64,000 nucleotides of DNA, from the NCBI GenBank assembly GCA_035631875.1, contig DASQHX010000011.1:310001-374000 (forward strand), given 5' to 3'. This DNA is from Nitrosopumilaceae archaeon (GTDB taxonomy: Archaea > Thermoproteota > Nitrososphaeria > Nitrososphaerales > Nitrosopumilaceae). Below, piece by piece: positions 26,430-35,820 of this stretch; position 1 is the stretch's first letter, and the number at the start of each line of letters is the position of its first letter. A program made the translations under genes and the position numbers. The notes under the pieces were generated by a model. It saw nothing but the letters and a program-made list of their open reading frames with translations. It did no database searches and was not told where the DNA came from.

Positions 26430-27383
26430 CTATTCTATCTGTGTCAAGTTAAGATCTAATTTTATACTGCATTCTGGTTCATCCCAGTCCAGCATGTTCT
26501 GTTTTGGAATAAATCCCAACGGATCATATTTGTCAAATCTAGTTTCCCCATCAATTGATGTCAATAAAACAACTTTAGAACTTTCACCTGACATAACCGA
26601 AAGACTTACTCTAGTGCTATCGTCATTGAATATGCCGCTGATTGTATTTACCATGGAATTTAGTGTTCCTACGGAAATCTTGTTTCCGCCCATCACATAT
26701 AACATTGTACTTTTGACACTGTTGGGAGGTGCATCCTCGTAAAGCATTTTGATAGAATCTCTTAATGATGTCTGTATATCTTGACCTTCTTTACTTGTAG
26801 AAAGAATGTTTGTTCTTAGTGGGAAGGATGCAGACTTTAATGATGAAACGACTTCAAGTAGGGCGGCATTTGTTATGGTATGACATGTATCAGGAGTAAG
26901 ATCCGGATTGCTGTCAAGTAAAGCATCATTATCTACTATTATGGTACAGTCAGAGTTTGCTTTCAATCTCTTCAACGATACACCTGAAAAGAAGATTCTG
27001 TCTTTTTCAAATTTGAACGGCATTATAGCAAAGGAAAGGACGTTCTTACCCATCTCTTTTGCAACTTGTGAGAGAATAGGTGCTAACGCTGCCCCAGATT
27101 TTCCTGCCAAGTTTGCCATTATAATAATAGTAGAATAACCCTCAATCCTTTCTCTAATACTATCAAGGGCACCAAATGATATGCCTCGTATTAGATACGA
27201 AGATGGATTAAGAATCGGATTGGTATTAATCAAAATTTTAGAATTGCTAGAATTGAGGTCTTTTGGGTCATGGCTAATTAGAATGCATTCTGAACCAAGT
27301 TTCTCTTTGGCGTTTATTGCTAATTTGCATCCTGCACCGCCTAATCCTACAACTAGAATAGGTGTCTTTATCTCAAATTCCAT
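26430..27383 (-). CDS. divergent FtsZ/tubulin-like GTPase-fold protein
   Basis: A 317-residue tubulin/FtsZ-superfamily protein. GLGGAGCK (13-20) matches the first nucleotide loop (FtsZ GVGGAGGN), but the glycine-rich T4 loop, GGGTGTG in FtsZ, reads NLAGKSGAAL (91-100). DNDALLD (151-157) occupies the NxDL region. Thaumarchaea divide with Cdv/ESCRT proteins, and their FtsZ-like proteins are known to be divergent and unlikely to form a division ring. With this T4 loop GTP hydrolysis or polymerisation is doubtful. Its role is unknown. Confidence 0.8.
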   Translation of the reverse strand: MEFEIKTPILVVGLGGAGCKLAINAKEKLGSECILISHDPKDLNSSNSKILINTNPILNPSSYLIRGISFGALDSIRERIEGYSTIIIMANLAGKSGAALAPILSQVAKEMGKNVLSFAIMPFKFEKDRIFFSGVSLKRLKANSDCTIIVDNDALLDSNPDLTPDTCHTITNAALLEVVSSLKSASFPLRTNILSTSKEGQDIQTSLRDSIKMLYEDAPPNSVKSTMLYVMGGNKISVGTLNSMVNTISGIFNDDSTRVSLSVMSGESSKVVLLTSIDGETRFDKYDPLGFIPKQNMLDWDEPECSIKLDLNLTQIE

Positions 27384-27458
27384 GACTCTCTTTTGCTTAC
27401 AAAATTAGTTAAAAAACTTTGTTGATTAGTTTTGATCCAATCTTCGATCTAAAAAATT

Positions 27459-28727
27459 TTAGCTTATGGCTCTGCCATAAAGACCACGTTTTGTTGCTTT
27501 TGTGATCTCGACTTTGATTTTTTGTCCAATTTTTACTTCTTTCTCAATAACTACAGGTTTGTAGGCAAAGTTTCTTCCTTTGATTATGCCATCAGCAATT
27601 TCATCAAACAAAACATCACCCTTCCAACCAACCCATTCCAAATTTCTCTCATGTATTATCTTGTCTGTTAATTCAAAAATGATCTTACTTCGCCTTTTTA
27701 CGTCAGAAATATCAATTTGGCTCATTTTTGCAGCATCTGTTCCAGGTCTGGCGCTATATCTTGAAAGATTTGTCACATCAGGTCTTGTTTCTTTAATGAG
27801 ATCTATTGTCTGCGCAAAGTCTTCCTCACTCTCAGATGGGTATCCTACAATGATATCTGTAGAAATGGTAAACCTTTCAAATTTTTTTCTAAATGCGTCA
27901 TTTGTATCCCTAAACACATTTGCTGTATGACCGCGTTTCATCTCTTTTAGAACCTGGTTACTCCCACTTTGTACCGGAATGTGAAGGAATTTGAAGACTT
28001 TGTCGTTTTCAAAGGATTTCAAAAGATCCTGCTTAATCCTTGTCATATACATGGGGTTCATCATACCTACTCTTATCATAAAATTGTGTTTTATCTCAGA
28101 TACATTCTCAATAAGAGTAGGTAGGTTAGTTCCTATATCAAAACCATAACAGCCATTATCTGTAGATGTAAGCCATATTTCACCACATCCATCTTCCACA
28201 TCGTGTTTTACCTGCCTTACAATATCTCCAATCCTATAGCTGTGTAAATCTCCTTTAGATAATTTCGTTTGACAAAAAGTACACTCGCTCATACAACCAC
28301 TTGCAATTTCAATTATTCCTATAGCCGAATTCAATCTGACCTTTGGTAAACCAACTTTAGATACATCCGAGTCTGCAACCTCTATTTTTTTTATTCCTCT
28401 TAGAGTAGAACTTATGACATCAAGAGTTTTTCCTAAAGAATTTGGACCAAGTAAACTAGCTTTTGGACTGAATTTTTCAACAGTGGATTGTTCTGCTTTT
28501 GGTAAACAACCAGCTACAACAAGTGGTTTTGTTTTCATTTTTTTAATTCTATGTATCATTTTGTGTGCGGTAGCATCTTTTACTGAACAAGTAACAATAA
28601 GATTCAAGTCTGAATCAGATGAGCTCTTGGCAAGTGTATGACCTCCATTTAGAATCAAACCAGAGATCATTTCAGAGTCTGCAAAGCTTGCCGCACATCC
28701 ATAGGCTTCAACCCAAATCTTTGCCAT
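27459..28727 (-). CDS. tRNA t6A methylthiotransferase (radical SAM, archaeal MtaB/CDKAL1 type)
   Basis: A 422-residue radical-SAM methylthiotransferase. The N-terminal MTTase domain has Cys11, Cys47 and Cys74 for one Fe-S cluster. The radical-SAM motif is CMSECTFC (Cys145, Cys149, Cys152). A TRAM-like domain closes the protein (about 365-422). Archaeal members make ms2t6A at position 37 of some tRNAs; the eukaryotic homologue is CDKAL1. All six cluster cysteines are present. It lies 2 bases downstream of the fumarase gene on the same strand. Confidence 0.9.
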   Translation of the reverse strand: MAKIWVEAYGCAASFADSEMISGLILNGGHTLAKSSSDSDLNLIVTCSVKDATAHKMIHRIKKMKTKPLVVAGCLPKAEQSTVEKFSPKASLLGPNSLGKTLDVISSTLRGIKKIEVADSDVSKVGLPKVRLNSAIGIIEIASGCMSECTFCQTKLSKGDLHSYRIGDIVRQVKHDVEDGCGEIWLTSTDNGCYGFDIGTNLPTLIENVSEIKHNFMIRVGMMNPMYMTRIKQDLLKSFENDKVFKFLHIPVQSGSNQVLKEMKRGHTANVFRDTNDAFRKKFERFTISTDIIVGYPSESEEDFAQTIDLIKETRPDVTNLSRYSARPGTDAAKMSQIDISDVKRRSKIIFELTDKIIHERNLEWVGWKGDVLFDEIADGIIKGRNFAYKPVVIEKEVKIGQKIKVEITKATKRGLYGRAIS

Positions 28728-28729
28728 TT

Positions 28730-30124
28730 TTATCCCAAAAATGACTTTACTTCTTTTTCACTCATTAATCCTTTTGATATTACCAACTGTCTGATGGTCT
28801 TGCCAGTTTTCAGGGATTCTTTGTATAGATCAGCAGATGTTTGATAACCAAGTTTAGGTGAGAGTAGTGTTACTATTACTGGACTATTCTCGATATATTG
28901 ACGAAGCTTTTCTTTGTTTGCAGATAAACCGTCAATCAAATTATGAGAATAAATTGGAACAAAATTTCTTAACATATCAGTTGAATCTAAAACAGACTTT
29001 AGCATTACAGGAAGCATTACATTTAGTTCGAACTGTCCTGCTTGTGCTGCAAGTGCAACGGTAGAATCATTTCCAATTATGCTAAAACAAACCATGTTCA
29101 TGCATTCAGCAAGCGATGGGTTGACTTTGCCTGGCATTATGGAAGAACCTGCATGTACTGCAGGAATACCAATTTCTGATAATCCTGCAACAGGACCAGA
29201 TGCCATCAACCTAATGTCATTTGAAATTCGGCCAAGTTCAACTGCCAAATTTCTAAGAGTAGAAGACAGGTTTGCCACTGCAAATTTGCTTTGTAATGAA
29301 TACTGCATGTCCTGTTGGGGTTTTAATGGTAATCTTGTAATCTTTGCAAGCTCTGCAATGGCAATATTTCTATAACCTTTTGGAGTATTTGCTCCTGTTC
29401 CAACAGCAGTTCCACCCAATGCAACAAATTCAAGTTCTTTTTTTGCTATAACTATTGCATCACGTGCTTTTGCAATTGCTGTTGCATATGCAGCAAACTC
29501 ACTACCCAAACTTACTGGTAGTGCATCCATAAGATGTGTTCTGCCAATTTTTTTATAACTGGAAAATTCTTTTGCTTTTTTTATCAGAATTTTTATCAGT
29601 TCATCTAGTACGGGAATGACTTGATTAATGCTAAACAAAATTGAAACATGCATTGCAGTTGGGAATGTATCGTTACTTGACTGTGACATGTTTACATGAT
29701 CATTTGGATGTATTACTTCATAATCTCCTTTCTTCTTTTCCAATATTTCTAATGCAACATTTGCAATTACTTCATTGGTATTCATGTTAAATGCAGTTCC
29801 TGCACCAGAATTTATTGCTTCAACGACAAACTGATCAAGATGTTTTCCCGAAAGAATTTTATCACAGGCTTTCACAATTGCATTTCCTTTTTTGGTATCC
29901 AAAGTTTTAGTTTTCATGTTGGCAGCAGCTGCTGATCTTTTAATCATTACAAATGCCATGATCAAATAAGGATGAGTCCTCTGACCAGTTACATGATATT
30001 GTTTTATAGCTCTAGCTGTAAAGGCTCCATAATATGCATCTGCAGGAATCTGAATTTCACCTAGAGAATCTCTATCAATTCTAAACTTCACGTGAAAGCT
30101 AGAATTAATTTTCCTAATATTCAT
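28730..30124 (-). CDS. fumC: class II fumarase / aspartase superfamily protein, probable fumarate hydratase
   Basis: A 464-residue member of the fumarase/aspartase superfamily. GSSIMPGKVNPS is the signature lyase loop and ADAYYGAFTARAIKQY the N-terminal hallmark. HPNDHVNMSQSSNDTFPT carries the substrate-binding residues. Fumarase fits the thaumarchaeal central pathways, but aspartate ammonia-lyase shares every motif I can see. It is divergent from nirK across a 106-base promoter region. Confidence 0.85.
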   Translation of the reverse strand: MNIRKINSSFHVKFRIDRDSLGEIQIPADAYYGAFTARAIKQYHVTGQRTHPYLIMAFVMIKRSAAAANMKTKTLDTKKGNAIVKACDKILSGKHLDQFVVEAINSGAGTAFNMNTNEVIANVALEILEKKKGDYEVIHPNDHVNMSQSSNDTFPTAMHVSILFSINQVIPVLDELIKILIKKAKEFSSYKKIGRTHLMDALPVSLGSEFAAYATAIAKARDAIVIAKKELEFVALGGTAVGTGANTPKGYRNIAIAELAKITRLPLKPQQDMQYSLQSKFAVANLSSTLRNLAVELGRISNDIRLMASGPVAGLSEIGIPAVHAGSSIMPGKVNPSLAECMNMVCFSIIGNDSTVALAAQAGQFELNVMLPVMLKSVLDSTDMLRNFVPIYSHNLIDGLSANKEKLRQYIENSPVIVTLLSPKLGYQTSADLYKESLKTGKTIRQLVISKGLMSEKEVKSFLG

Positions 30125-30200
30125 TCGCTTTTCAAAAATTACAAAAATTTATTAAATATTACAAATAAGTTTCGTCTTTTTCAATCATTCCCCAATAGGT

Positions 30201-30214
30201 TAATATACTTAAAA
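30201..30214 (+). promoter_or_regulatory. TATA-like region of nirK
   Basis: TAATATAC followed by an A-rich run lies about 23-30 bases before the nirK ATG, a normal position for a leaderless or near-leaderless archaeal transcript. Confidence 0.45.
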
Positions 30215-30230
30215 TAGAACATTCGAGACG

Positions 30231-31565
30231 ATGAACAGACGATACAGTATACTCTCTATTGCTGCAGTTGTAGCAGTAGCAGGAATATTGTTCGCTAGTA
30301 CGTATTCTCAGTCACAAATGACTGCAACGAAATACGGCGTTTCAACGGTACAAGACAATTTGATACAAAAGATCGGCGATATGGGTGGTATTCAATTACA
30401 ATTACCATCTGCATTTGCTCAGATTCCAACAGATCAAATTGCTTCTATGGTACAACAAGGACGACATGTAGTGCAAGTTAGTCTCACAGCACAGAGTGTT
30501 GATTTGCCAATTATGGGCGGTGGAAAATACCATGCAATGACCTTTAACGGTCAAGTCCCAGGACCAACAATTAGAGCAACACAAGGAGACATTATAGAAA
30601 TGACTCTAACCGTGCCATCCACTGAATATACTGCACACAGTAACGACATGCACGCATCACAAATATCTGCAACTAACTTTGGTGCAACTCAGCCAGGAAG
30701 TTCAAGAACATATGCATTCATTGCAGAAACTCCTGGTACATTCAAGTACCACTGTGAAGGTGTAAACCTAGCTGCAATGGACCAACACGTCCTTTCAGGT
30801 ATGTATGGATTAACAATAATTGATCCACTGAATGGATACCATCCTCTCTTGGTTACAAAGACCAAAGTAGATAATGGTCAAGTAGTATTAGACAGACAGA
30901 TTGTTCCAGCAGATGCCAAAGAATTTGTGTTAGAGTACAACCAATTGTACTTGAACTCAGATGGTAGCTTCAACGAACAAGCAATGTTCTTACATAATAC
31001 TACACAAACTGTTGTTAACGGACTTGCATTTGGATATACTCCAAATGGAGATATTAACAAGTTAGTAAAAGGCGATGCAAGCAAGAATGTCTTTGCTGTA
31101 CAACCATGGAACGACGCATCTCTAAAACAGTATCAAGGACATCCATTGTTTGTTGATACTGGAGTTCACTACAGAATCTTCGTTGAGAACCAAGGAAATA
31201 TGCCCGTTTTCTTCCACATTGTCGGTGAACAACTCGACCGTGTAACACAAGGAAACGTAATACAAGCTCAAGGAATTGAAACTTGGAACATTGGTGGCTC
31301 TGAAGGTGCAATCGTGGATCTAGTTTTTGACAACCCAGGAGTATATGCAGCGGTCAACCATGACTATGCGGCAATCTTCTCTGGTGCGGGAACGATATTC
31401 GTAGCTGGTGATCCATTCAAGTTAGGATACAACCCAGGAGATATGCCCAACCCATCTGATGCAGTTCCTCCATTAGGAAAGAACAGCATTCCACAAAAGG
31501 AACTTGTCCACTGTGAATGTACTGACGATGAAGCAGCGACAATAGCTAAACAAATCGGTGGTTAA
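30231..31565 (+). CDS. nirK: copper-containing nitrite reductase (thaumarchaeal NirK)
   Basis: A 444-residue two-domain cupredoxin protein with an N-terminal signal anchor (about 7-25). Spacing to known NirK sites is clear: type 1 copper ligands His136, Cys175, His186 and Met191; type 2 ligands His141, His174 and His377; catalytic Asp139 and probably His329. It reduces nitrite to nitric oxide in the pseudo-periplasm; in ammonia oxidisers NO is thought to be an intermediate of ammonia oxidation. A Cys-containing HCEC tail is seen near the C-terminus. It is divergent from fumarase and ends in a T-rich terminator. Confidence 0.95.
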   Translation: MNRRYSILSIAAVVAVAGILFASTYSQSQMTATKYGVSTVQDNLIQKIGDMGGIQLQLPSAFAQIPTDQIASMVQQGRHVVQVSLTAQSVDLPIMGGGKYHAMTFNGQVPGPTIRATQGDIIEMTLTVPSTEYTAHSNDMHASQISATNFGATQPGSSRTYAFIAETPGTFKYHCEGVNLAAMDQHVLSGMYGLTIIDPLNGYHPLLVTKTKVDNGQVVLDRQIVPADAKEFVLEYNQLYLNSDGSFNEQAMFLHNTTQTVVNGLAFGYTPNGDINKLVKGDASKNVFAVQPWNDASLKQYQGHPLFVDTGVHYRIFVENQGNMPVFFHIVGEQLDRVTQGNVIQAQGIETWNIGGSEGAIVDLVFDNPGVYAAVNHDYAAIFSGAGTIFVAGDPFKLGYNPGDMPNPSDAVPPLGKNSIPQKELVHCECTDDEAATIAKQIGG

Positions 31566-31605
31566 AACCCCAAAATCTTCTTTTTTGTTTTTATTTCACA
31601 CAATG
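31566..31605 (+). terminator. T-rich transcription terminator after nirK
   Basis: A run of T-rich sequence (TTCTTTTTTGTTTTTATTTC) just after the nirK stop matches the U-rich terminators typical of archaea. No stem is needed or seen. Confidence 0.45.
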
Positions 31606-31635
31606 ATTATATTCTGTACTTGATGGTTTTCTTGC

Positions 31636-32568
31636 ATGTCAATGAATCAGTCCGTATTAATTTGTGATCAGGTTGCGCCCATTCTAAATGAAATTTTACA
31701 AAAAAATGGTCTGAAAATTACATATGAGCCTGAAATTACTCCAGATCAAATCAAAGAAAAGATTGGTAATTTTGACATTGTTGTAGTCAGAAGCAGAACA
31801 AAGATTACAAAAGAAATGATTGATAGAGCAAACAAATGTAAAATTATTGCACGCGTAGGAGTAGGTCTTGATAACATTGATGTAGGTGCAGCAAAGATAA
31901 AGGAAATTCGAGTCATCAATGCAGTAGAAGGTGCAATGAATGCAGTAGCAGAACTTGTTTTAGGATTGATGCTTTCATTAGCTAGGGAAATTCCAAGGGC
32001 GGACAGGGAAATTAGAAATGGAAAGTGGTTAAAAAAAGAACTAATGGGAACTGAACTTTCTGGAAAGTATCTTGGAATTGTTGGTCTTGGCAATATAGGG
32101 AAAAAACTTGCTAAACATGCAAGAGCACTAAATATGAATATCATTGGCTACGATGTAATTCCAATACCAGAAGATTTTTCACGCGAAGTAGGACTAATAA
32201 AAGCAGATCTTGACACTCTTATTTCAAGTGCAGATTACATATCTTTTCATGTCCCATTTACAGAAAGCACACATCATCTTGTAAACTCACAATTACTTGC
32301 AAAAATGAAAAAGAATGCATGTATTATCAACACATCTAGAGGAGAAATAATAGATGAAAATGCATTGTATGATGTATTAAAAGAAGGAAAAATTGCAGGT
32401 GCTGCCTTGGATGTTTTTGAGTCTGAACCTGCTACTGGAAACAAGCTTGCAACACTACCAAATGTAATTTGTACTCCTCACATAGGAGCTCAAACAAAGG
32501 AAGCTCAGGCTTTAGCTGCAAATGTTATAGCAGAAAAGATAATAATGATTCTTCGTGGCGTTATATAG
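31636..32568 (+). CDS. serA: D-3-phosphoglycerate dehydrogenase-like 2-hydroxyacid dehydrogenase
   Basis: A 310-residue D-isomer 2-hydroxyacid dehydrogenase. GLGNIGKKLAKHARA (about 150-164) is the NAD loop, INTSRGEIIDENAL carries the substrate Arg/Glu region, and TPHIGAQTKEA contains the catalytic His. Substrate-side motifs resemble SerA, the first step of serine synthesis, but the C-terminal ACT regulatory domain is absent, as in several archaeal short forms. A glyoxylate or other hydroxyacid reductase is possible. A secreted-protein gene starts 2-11 bases downstream. Confidence 0.85.
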   Translation: MSMNQSVLICDQVAPILNEILQKNGLKITYEPEITPDQIKEKIGNFDIVVVRSRTKITKEMIDRANKCKIIARVGVGLDNIDVGAAKIKEIRVINAVEGAMNAVAELVLGLMLSLAREIPRADREIRNGKWLKKELMGTELSGKYLGIVGLGNIGKKLAKHARALNMNIIGYDVIPIPEDFSREVGLIKADLDTLISSADYISFHVPFTESTHHLVNSQLLAKMKKNACIINTSRGEIIDENALYDVLKEGKIAGAALDVFESEPATGNKLATLPNVICTPHIGAQTKEAQALAANVIAEKIIMILRGVI

Positions 32569-32570
32569 CA

Positions 32571-33314
32571 TTGGCATACTTGAAATTATTTTTGCCTATA
32601 TTTTTTCTAATAGGCTTGTCTTTTGTTTCTGTATTTGGTGATACTGGTAGTATAACTGTTGTATCTGGTAAATCATTTCAAATTAACTATGACGCAAATT
32701 ATGTTCAGGTTCTAAGTGCACAAGCAAATACACAAGATCAAGGATTGATTTTTTCAATTCAGGTTACTCATCCAACATCTACCTTAGAGTTAACGCTGCC
32801 TAGAGAGTTAATTGATGCTACGAAAAAAGATGGAAGTAATGATAATTTTATTGTACTAGCTGATGGAGCATTTACTTCCTATGTAGAAAAAAACTCAGAT
32901 CAAACAAGTAGAACAATTCTGATTCAACTTGCACCGGAGAACAAAGAACTAGAGATTATTGGAACTAGTCTTGCAAGCTCAGGTAACGATAATACTAGTA
33001 TAACGCAAAATCCAATTCCTGCAAACCCAACTTCACAAAAGCCAAATCAACCTTCACAACAATTAACACAAAATAACCAATCACAACAAAACCAAACTTC
33101 TGTACAAAAGCCAACTGTAAATGCATCCACACAAAATCTATCTGCACAAGAAATTCTTTCAAAGATATTTCATTTCACATTACCAAATCTACCTTTCAAT
33201 ATTACTTATAAACAAATAATAGAATATTCTGTAATAACTGCTGTAATTTTAATTTTAATTGTAGTGATTGCATCATCAAAGAAATCAAAAACAAGAAAAC
33301 AAATTCGCAAATAG
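32571..33314 (+). CDS. secreted, C-terminally anchored protein of unknown function
   Basis: About 248 residues from a TTG at 32571 (or TTG at 32580). Upstream residues in the same frame lie inside serA and are discarded. An N-terminal hydrophobic signal (LFLPIFFLIGLSFVSV) is followed by a beta-rich domain, then a Gln/Asn/Ser/Pro-rich linker (about 155-190), then a C-terminal membrane helix (about 215-235) and a basic tail. The layout is that of a surface protein on a flexible stalk. No family motif is recognised. Confidence 0.6.
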   Translation: MAYLKLFLPIFFLIGLSFVSVFGDTGSITVVSGKSFQINYDANYVQVLSAQANTQDQGLIFSIQVTHPTSTLELTLPRELIDATKKDGSNDNFIVLADGAFTSYVEKNSDQTSRTILIQLAPENKELEIIGTSLASSGNDNTSITQNPIPANPTSQKPNQPSQQLTQNNQSQQNQTSVQKPTVNASTQNLSAQEILSKIFHFTLPNLPFNITYKQIIEYSVITAVILILIVVIASSKKSKTRKQIRK

Positions 33315-33318
33315 AAAC

Positions 33319-33957
33319 TCAAACTGTTATAATTTTGGATTCAATAAGATATTGTATTCCTAATGCAAAATCATTATCTGAAATGAGATCATCTGACCAC
33401 CACCTTGCATCATTTTTAAACCATGATGGTATGTGCACAGAATTTGTTGTTTGATTATTTAATTCAGGAATGTGAATTATGTCATATTGTATGAATTCCC
33501 GAATCACATTTGCAAAGCTTGCATCTGTATACAGTGTGTTCTCTGACCATAATTTGATGATACCTTTATCATACGATGGAATGGCAATTTTATTGGAATC
33601 TTTTAATGTAAACATGGTAGTGGCATTACTTCCAGAATATGTAGCATCAATATGATATGTTCCAGATTTGTATATGGTTTTGTAAAATGCTACAGGAGCT
33701 GTAATCTCTGTTTTTAGATTAGTTATTGGAATTGGCCACGGTGAACTAGAAGTTCCAGATTCGTCCACTATACGAATAGTTATTGGGTCTCCTGTAAGTT
33801 CTGATACATCAAAGATAATGGAAAGGTGATCACCGTATTCGTAAACTGTTTTGTCGGTTTTAATAGAAAATGATGGTGTACCCAATGCATTGTTTAGTCC
33901 AGAAAGGGAAAAAAAGAGTACGCACAAAAAAATAGAACTGGCATATCTTAATTTCAT
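33319..33957 (-). CDS. secreted protein with thaumarchaeal C-terminal IPSWFKNDARWW-type domain
   Basis: About 212 residues from the ATG at 33957 (an earlier ATG at 33975 adds MFYASS). A signal sequence (about 5-25) precedes a beta-sandwich (SIKTDKTVYEYGDHLSIIF, resembling macroglobulin-like domains). The C-terminus IPSWFKNDARWW followed by SDDLISDNDFALGIQYLI is a compact module I recall from many thaumarchaeal secreted proteins. A related tail (IPSWITKNAKWV) ends the protein at 43145-44356. The role of the module is unknown; binding to the S-layer or cell surface is a guess. Confidence 0.65.
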   Translation of the reverse strand: MKLRYASSIFLCVLFFSLSGLNNALGTPSFSIKTDKTVYEYGDHLSIIFDVSELTGDPITIRIVDESGTSSSPWPIPITNLKTEITAPVAFYKTIYKSGTYHIDATYSGSNATTMFTLKDSNKIAIPSYDKGIIKLWSENTLYTDASFANVIREFIQYDIIHIPELNNQTTNSVHIPSWFKNDARWWSDDLISDNDFALGIQYLIESKIITV

Positions 33958-34086
33958 ACTAGATGCATAAAACAAATTTATAATATGTTTTTGGGATAAT
34001 CCTTTTTTATGAAACCGATTTTCGTTATTAGTACCTGTCTTGTGGAAAAGCAGTAGTTCTAACAGAATATTAAGGGGATTTTAGTA

Positions 34087-34554
34087 GTGCCGTTTATGCT
34101 TAGCCATCAGGATCAAACTTGGTTAAAGATGTGGAAGGAAAACGCACCTGAACTGAGAGCGAAAGCAGTAGAATGGAGAAAACAAAATGCACTTACTAGA
34201 ATTGATCGACCAAGCAGAATACAAAAGGCAAGAAGACTTGGATACAAGGCAAAACAAGGAATAGTTGTTGTAAGAATGCGTGTAGGTAGAGGAAACATGC
34301 GCAAGAAAAGACCAGTAGCAGGAAGAAGACCAAAGCACCTTGGTGTTACAAGAATAAAACCAGATGTTTCCATGCAACAAGTTGCAGAACGTCGTGTACT
34401 TGAAAGATTTCCAAACATGAAACTTCTCGGCTCATATTATGTCTATAAAGATGGAATTTATCTTTGGTATGAAATAATTATGGTAGACCCGTCACATCCA
34501 AGGATCTCTAAAGATAAGGAAATGCGCGGTAAGCTTGTAGATTTGAAGAATTGA
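34087..34554 (+). CDS. rpl15e: 50S ribosomal protein L15e
   Basis: A 155-residue very basic protein with EWRKQNALTRIDRPSRIQKAR, RLGYKAKQGIVVVRMRVGRG and RPKHLGVTRIKPDVSMQ, characteristic of L15e. GTG at 34087 is taken as start; an ATG at 34096 would shorten it by three residues. The next gene begins inside its stop (TTGA overlap). Confidence 0.94.
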   Translation: MPFMLSHQDQTWLKMWKENAPELRAKAVEWRKQNALTRIDRPSRIQKARRLGYKAKQGIVVVRMRVGRGNMRKKRPVAGRRPKHLGVTRIKPDVSMQQVAERRVLERFPNMKLLGSYYVYKDGIYLWYEIIMVDPSHPRISKDKEMRGKLVDLKN

Positions 34555-35030
34555 AGACAGAAATTATCATATCATGTGTTCTGATACTAGGATTATTATC
34601 TACACCATCTTTTGCAGACCTTAATCATCCAGGAATAAAATGGGAGTGGAAAATACACGCGGCAAACTATACTTACATTGTTACTACGGTCTCAAACTAT
34701 GATATGAAAAATGTCACTCTAAACTCAAATAACAAGGAATTGATTTTTACCGGTAATAGTACTTACACTGATAGTATTGCTGAAATCCAAATACCAAATA
34801 ATCTCATTGGGGGTAGTCTTACTGTTACACAAGACGGAAAACAGATCTCACCAATTATAATCAATGGTACTGACAGTTCCACGGTGATGCTCAAATTCAA
34901 TCAGACCGGTATAACCACAACTAATATTTTGGGAACGACTTATCTCCCAGAATTTGGTGGAGTTAGTACACTTGTAATGATAATCTCAATTGGAATGGTT
35001 ATATTTACACTAAAAACTCGAAAGTTCTAG
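34551..35030 (+). CDS. secreted protein with PEFG-CTERM-like sorting tail
   Basis: A 159-residue protein with a TTG start overlapping the L15e stop. A signal sequence (about 3-22, LLSTPSFA) precedes a small beta-rich domain with several N-x-S/T sites. The C-terminus has YLPEFGG followed by a hydrophobic helix and a basic end (TLKTRKF). That is the layout of PEFG-CTERM, a thaumarchaeal protein-sorting signal recognised by an archaeosortase-type system. The function of the exposed domain is unknown. Confidence 0.6.
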   Translation: MKTEIIISCVLILGLLSTPSFADLNHPGIKWEWKIHAANYTYIVTTVSNYDMKNVTLNSNNKELIFTGNSTYTDSIAEIQIPNNLIGGSLTVTQDGKQISPIIINGTDSSTVMLKFNQTGITTTNILGTTYLPEFGGVSTLVMIISIGMVIFTLKTRKF

Positions 35031-35740
35031 TAACCACTTGCATAGTCTTCCCACATGTTGGCATGAGCTGTAAGCTTGTTCATCTGATAGAATATTCCAC
35101 CAACAATTCCTGCCTGATAAAATGCATAAAGATAGACTTGGGAGTGTGTTGGGTCGCTATGTGTAAGTGTTATGGATATCATAGAAAAAAAGATAAACGT
35201 TCCAACAAATATGAAAACCTTGCTTAGGAATCCTTCCATTCCTACAATTCGTTTTGTAGCAGCTGCCATTATTGTAATGCTAGATATAATTAGAAATGTT
35301 AGACCACCGTTAACCTGAACAAATTCTGTTGCCCATGGAATTAATCCATCTGTTACAATTGATTTGTGAACTGGACTAGCTCCTCCATGCAGTGCAAAAG
35401 ATACAGACGTAAAAATGGCACCCATCATAAACAAAAATAGAAACATCTTAACAATTGCACGTTTTACTGGACTCCTTGTTTCAGATGGTTTCATAACGCG
35501 GTCTGTCATTCTAAGGCCATAAAGAAAACCTATTCCAAAAGAAGGTGCAAACATTAAGTCAATTAAGATTGGTGACTGCTTGATTGCTTTGTCTATGTCG
35601 GGACCAAAAATCAAATAGGAAATTAATGCCGAGGCTGCTGCCCCTACAAAAATACTGATATCAATCCAACTTCGGTTATGCCTAAGTTCATAGATGTCTG
35701 GTCCCCATTCGTCCATTGGATTTATACTTAAAAAAGACAT
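35027..35740 (-). CDS. conserved polytopic membrane protein
   Basis: A 237-residue protein with roughly six or seven hydrophobic segments (for example ISIFVGAAASALISYLIFG, FLFLFMMGAIFTSVSFAL, FIFVGTFIFFSMISITL). His residues occur near membrane edges (FALHGGASPVH, THSDPTHSQ), but no transporter or respiratory motif can be assigned. It converges on the PEFG-type gene with a 4-base overlap. No function can be named. Confidence 0.6.
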   Translation of the reverse strand: MSFLSINPMDEWGPDIYELRHNRSWIDISIFVGAAASALISYLIFGPDIDKAIKQSPILIDLMFAPSFGIGFLYGLRMTDRVMKPSETRSPVKRAIVKMFLFLFMMGAIFTSVSFALHGGASPVHKSIVTDGLIPWATEFVQVNGGLTFLIISSITIMAAATKRIVGMEGFLSKVFIFVGTFIFFSMISITLTHSDPTHSQVYLYAFYQAGIVGGIFYQMNKLTAHANMWEDYASGY

Positions 35741-35820
35741 TAAAGAAATGAATCAAAATTCTTTTGCCCATTTTATCAACTCTCTTTACCTTTTATTGGC
35801 TATTATTTATAGAATAAATA

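Noticed and set aside
32469-32570. Upstream extension of the secreted protein frame into serA
   Set aside because: The first 34 residues (MYSSHRSSNKGSS and following) are the shadow of the serA 3' end. A signal peptide begins only at the TTG codons at 32571 or 32580.
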